Of a stretch of 12,376 bases of DNA, positions 12,332 through 12,376 are shown in pieces. Origin of the DNA: Clostridia bacterium (GTDB lineage: Bacteria > Bacillota > Clostridia > Christensenellales > CALWSW01); assembly GCA_019421925.1 (NCBI GenBank), contig JAHZEH010000002.1, forward strand, positions 3,929 through 16,304. The letters run 5' to 3'. A program made the position numbers and the translations under genes. The first letter of the stretch is position 1. Every line of letters starts with the position of its first letter. The notes under the pieces are model-generated. The model was not told the origin of the DNA and did no database searches. It saw only the letters and a list, made by a program, of their open reading frames with translations.

Positions 12332-12376
12332 ACGTCACCCTGAACGCCATAGGCTCTTTGGAACCGCTGCCCGGCC

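Larger units (their letters stand above)
12127..12376 (-). other. noncoding tail with two minus-strand open frames, possible gene remnant or repeat
   Basis: No convincing gene is seen from 12111 to the window end. On the minus strand a frame stays open from the window edge to a TGA at 12238-12240 (45 codons, including QGDVKLPLLNERCGLS). In another frame, 12127-12219 is open and holds an ATG at 12180 with AGGAGG upstream, encoding a peptide that ends TLTTEGYGRI. These could be pieces of a frameshifted gene or an intergenic repeat, or chance. I cannot assign a family. The 61-codon + frame at 12158-12343 has no ribosome-binding site and looks spurious. Confidence 0.2.

Noticed and set aside
12158..12343. 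61-codon + strand frame near the window end
   Set aside because: It lacks a ribosome-binding site, has atypical composition, and overlaps inverted repeats.

Overview
The window looks like chromosomal DNA from a GC-rich, endospore-forming member of the Clostridia, most likely Oscillospirales (the Flavonifractor/Lawsonibacter/Pseudoflavonifractor type). The reasons are strong AGGAGG ribosome-binding sites, GC-rich codon use with AT-rich promoter islands, clostridial-type Spo0A, SipL, SpoIIR and SleB/YpeB proteins, and the non-mevalonate isoprenoid gene ispE. No phylogenetic search was possible, so the placement is by pattern recognition. All 13 recognised genes are on the + strand. There is no phage, IS element, CRISPR array, rRNA or tRNA.

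Layout. Positions 1-215 are an AT-rich leader with a candidate promoter and a Spo0A-box-like site. They precede spo0A (216-1022), the master regulator of sporulation. The veg gene (1111-1338) ends at a strong terminator. sipL (1505-2974, DUF3794 plus LysM, spore-coat anchoring) follows with its own terminator. Next come ispE (3101-3928), a self-contained transcription unit for a four-helix membrane protein of unknown function (4105-4449) with a palindrome over its promoter and two tandem terminators, and spoIIR (4606-5133) behind a good sigma-F-type promoter. spoIIR runs into sleB (5161-5856) and ypeB (5874-7292), the germination cortex-lysis pair. A second block has its own promoter: a DUF1934/YwiB protein (7481-7903), an overlapping ArgS-like protein that lacks the catalytic core (7897-8454), and an MBL-fold hydrolase (8469-9122). 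pyrG (9188-10801) has a near-consensus promoter and a terminator. A lipoprotein metallophosphoesterase (10866-12110) follows. The last 266 bases hold inverted repeats and two short minus-strand open frames, but no convincing gene.

How the genes work together. The left two thirds cover spore life from start to finish. Spo0A commits the cell, SpoIIR carries the forespore signal that activates sigma-E in the mother cell, SipL anchors the coat, and SleB/YpeB degrade the cortex at germination. The order veg - sipL - ispE - spoIIR - sleB resembles a conserved clostridial neighbourhood. veg and ispE are also near neighbours in Bacillus subtilis.

Most notable: the CTP synthase has glycine where the glutaminase nucleophile cysteine should be (residue 383, codon 10334-10336), and the HPE motif is HAE. 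It is predicted to be ammonia-dependent or otherwise altered. Second is the ArgS-like protein without HIGH or KMSKS regions, sitting where complete argS follows ywiB in Bacillus. Third is the perfect 9-bp palindrome over the promoter of the unknown membrane protein.
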